Shown here piece by piece: positions 60,385 to 64,000 of a DNA stretch of 64,000 bases. The stretch comes from Latrodectus hesperus (lineage: Eukaryota > Arthropoda > Arachnida > Araneae > Theridiidae), in NCBI GenBank assembly GCA_037975125.1, contig JAJQOW010000022.1, positions 1,064,501 to 1,128,500 on the forward strand, in the 5' to 3' direction. Both the position numbers and the translations under genes were made by a program. Position 1 is the first letter of the stretch. Each line of letters opens with the position of its first letter. The notes below the pieces were generated by a model, which saw only the letters and a program-made list of their open reading frames with translations, was not told the origin of the DNA and made no database searches.

Positions 60385-61460
60385 ATCAATCGTAAATCGT
60401 ACAGTAGGGAAGAGAAGTGGGCGTGTCGATGGATCTCACTTGGTGTTGTTTGCTTTACGACTTCAAAGTGGGCTTATCAGCTACTACATCATGTCACCGA
60501 ATATGTGAAATATTTGGGAATAGTGCTGTAAATGAACGAATGGCAAAGCATTAATTTCACAAATTCAGGTCGAGAGATTTGTTTCTCTGTGATGAAATTG
60601 GCGTTTAGTGGTCGTCAAATGGTTCACAATGAGCTGCTACCAATGAACCAAAGAGTCACTGTGGACCTATTCTCTCAGCAATTGGAACTTTTGCCACAGG
60701 CATTGCAACAGAAAAGATGCAGCAATGGTTAATCACAAGGGTGCACTGTTCTTGATGGATTACGCGAGGCCGCATGTCGCTCGGGTGGTCAGAAATAACA
60801 TACAATGACTTGGTTGGGAGATTTTGGTTCACAATGAGCTGCTTTCAATGAACCAAAGAATCACTGTGGATCTGTACTCTCAGCAATTGGAACTTTTGCC
60901 ACAGGCAATTGCAACAGAAAAGATGCAGCAATGGTTAATCACAAGGGTGCACTGTTCTTGATCGATTACGTGAGGCCGCATGTCGCTCGGGTGGTCAGGA
61001 AATAACATACAATGACTTGGTTGGGAGATTTTGGTTCACAATGAACTGCTACCAATGAACCAAAGAATCACTGGGAATCTGTACTCTCAGCAACTGTAAC
61101 TTTTGCCACAGGCATTGCAACAAATGGAGAATGGAACACTGGTCAATCACAAGGGTGTATTGTTCTTGGCAGATAACGTGAGGGCGCATGTGACTCGGAG
61201 GGTCAGGAATAACATACAAGGACTTGGTTGGGAGAGTTTTGGGCTATCCTCCTTACTAACTTGACCTTTCACCAGCAAATTACCAACTCTGTCATTCTCT
61301 GGACAATCAACTTTGTTTATAATCCTTCACCAATGAGACAGACTTGCGCCTAGCATTGATGGAATTTATTCCTCCAAAACCCTGAGTTTTACCTCAAGGA
61401 GAGACACTTTAGCATAAGGGAATAGATGCCGATGTGGACTACTTTGAGGACAAAAAATAA
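60385..61460 (+). pseudogene. mariner transposase remnant with triplicated catalytic segment
   Basis: Recognisable pieces, spread over several frames, are MVHNELLPMNQRVTVDLFSQ, AAMVNHKGALFLMDYARPHV and ARVVRNNIQ, then WNLFLQNPEFYLKERHFS and ADVDYFEDKK near the end. ALFLMDYARPHVARVVR is the mariner motif that carries the second catalytic aspartate (normally HDNARPH). This piece occurs three times in tandem (60621, 60826 and 61033), the second as FLIDYVRPHVARVV and the third degenerated with stops. The third-aspartate motif is not recognisable. Multiple stops and frameshifts make it non-functional. Confidence 0.78.
60621..61240. repeat. Tandem triplication of a 205-207 bp mariner segment
   Basis: The marker ggttcacaatgagctgct and its variants begins at 60621, 60826 and 61033. 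All three units contain caccattg-free shared blocks tctcagcaattggaactttt, atcacaagggtgcactgttc and gcatgtcgctcgggtggtca (diverged in the third). Confidence 0.9.
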
Positions 61461-61527
61461 ATGAATTTTCTGTAGCCCATGTTTTTTGGGGTCATTAAAA
61501 ACGGCAGGAACTTTCTTGTTTACCTTA

Positions 61528-63295
<1,768 letters not shown>

Positions 63296-63398
63296 GTCTA
63301 CCGGAAAGTTCTGTCAATGACGATGTTGCTAAAACCATGTTAGAGCAAGATCTTTTTCTAACAACATAGGAGATCGCAGAAAGTTTATTTCTGTTCAG

Positions 63399-63806
63399 CA
63401 AACTATTTCGGGAGCCGAGATAACCTAGTGGTTAGCACATCGGCTTTCCGTCCGGAAGGGTGGCGTTCGATTCCCAATGCCACCAAAGACCCACCGAGTA
63501 CAAGCGATATACGTGCTCGTTAAATCTGTGGAATCGAAAGTCCTGTGGTCGGTCGTTGAGCAGTTACCATGGGTGCAATGGTCTGAAGAAATTTCCTCCC
63601 CCTTCTGATCAACGTCAAAATTGAGGGAGTGGGTCTTCTGGTGGTGCCATCTATCGGAGGATTTTAAAAAAAGCAGAGAAGTACTTTGACTTTCGTGGTG
63701 CTCTGATTAAAGCGAAAGATGATGCCTATTGGTTTAAATTCGCATTGCCAAGGCATGACGAGCTTGGCTTGTCCAAGTGTCAAAAGCAACAACAAACTAT
63801 ATTCGG
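63399..63806 (+). mobile_element. C-type tRNA-headed SINE with TSD
   Basis: The body 63412-63792 is flanked by caaactatttcgg (63399-63411) and caaactatattcgg (63793-63806), a near-identical target duplication with one extra base. The head gagccgagataacctagtgg has B box cgttcgattcccaatgcc. The C-type body and common 3' module (diverged) end in agcaacaa. Confidence 0.88.
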
Positions 63807-64000
63807 ACCTTATGCCAAAGATAAGAGTGTTGTGAAAATACATTCAAAATGGTTTCCATGTCAATTAAGTTAAAAGAGTTTGGATGATCAAGTCCTCACA
63901 TGTCTATTTCTCCTTTCGAAACAAAATGGATCTCTTCTTGAACCGGATGATAACTGGAAATGGAAACTGGATTGTACTACGAAAACATCGTAATGAGAAG
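63807..64000. other. Non-coding end of window
   Basis: Nothing recognised. Confidence 0.5.

Larger units (their letters stand above)
59948..61525 (+). mobile_element. Decayed mariner interrupted by a SINE and internally triplicated
   Basis: The inverted ends are aggtaaacaagaaagttctt on the left and, read inward on the right, aggtaaacaagaaagttcct, with TA on both sides (59946-59947 and 61526-61527). Of 1578 bp, 275 bp is an E-type SINE plus its 13-bp duplication, and about 410 bp is two extra copies of a 205-207 bp segment. Removing these leaves about 0.9 kb, so the element is also internally deleted compared with a normal 1.3-kb mariner. Confidence 0.85.

Overview
The window is about 64 kb of strongly AT-rich, intron-dominated animal DNA. 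Codons and splice sites are eukaryotic (GT-AG, pyrimidine tracts). There are no operons, ribosome binding sites or phage features. The repeats are mariner transposons, non-LTR fragments with a C-terminal zinc motif, a Ty3/gypsy tail, and many tRNA-headed SINEs that end in (AAC)n. Together with an immunoglobulin-superfamily gene with very long introns this fits an arthropod, and the SINE and LINE types resemble what I recall from spiders (inference; no search was possible).

Only one host gene is supported. Two plus-strand exons (15426-15578 and 37394-37561) are the two halves of one Ig C2-type domain, both bounded by phase 1 splice sites. The intron between them is 21.8 kb. I found no other exon, so 1-15425 and 37562-64000 are probably further introns of the same gene. 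The likely family is a nephrin / sticks-and-stones / Hibris-like adhesion protein, but the family call is weak.

Layout. 1-15425: a partly duplicated repeat at the left edge, several SINEs, a 126-bp minisatellite (3393-4263), an 887-bp internally deleted mariner with near-perfect ends (7563-8449), LINE 3' ends, and a broken mariner fused to the integrase tail and LTR of a Ty3/gypsy element (11622-13137). 15579-37393 (the intron): SINEs, two LINE tails, and an 8.9-kb satellite array of a 107-bp monomer (26574-35449). The left half of the array is homogenised at an exact period; the right half is organised as a 415-bp four-monomer higher-order repeat. A 715-bp fold-back mariner follows. 37562-64000: more SINEs, many with target-site duplications (one of them a dimer), a 551-bp deleted mariner-like element, a pair of MITEs, a minisatellite that grew out of a LINE 3' end (56931-58256), two long hairpins, and a decayed mariner that has an internal triplication and is interrupted by a SINE.

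Most of the open reading frames of 60-160 codons fall inside these repeats and are not genes. The most notable content is the structure of the repeats: higher-order satellite organisation inside an intron splitting an Ig domain, SINEs that exchange heads and tails, and mariner derivatives of several structural types. I saw no new protein-coding system.
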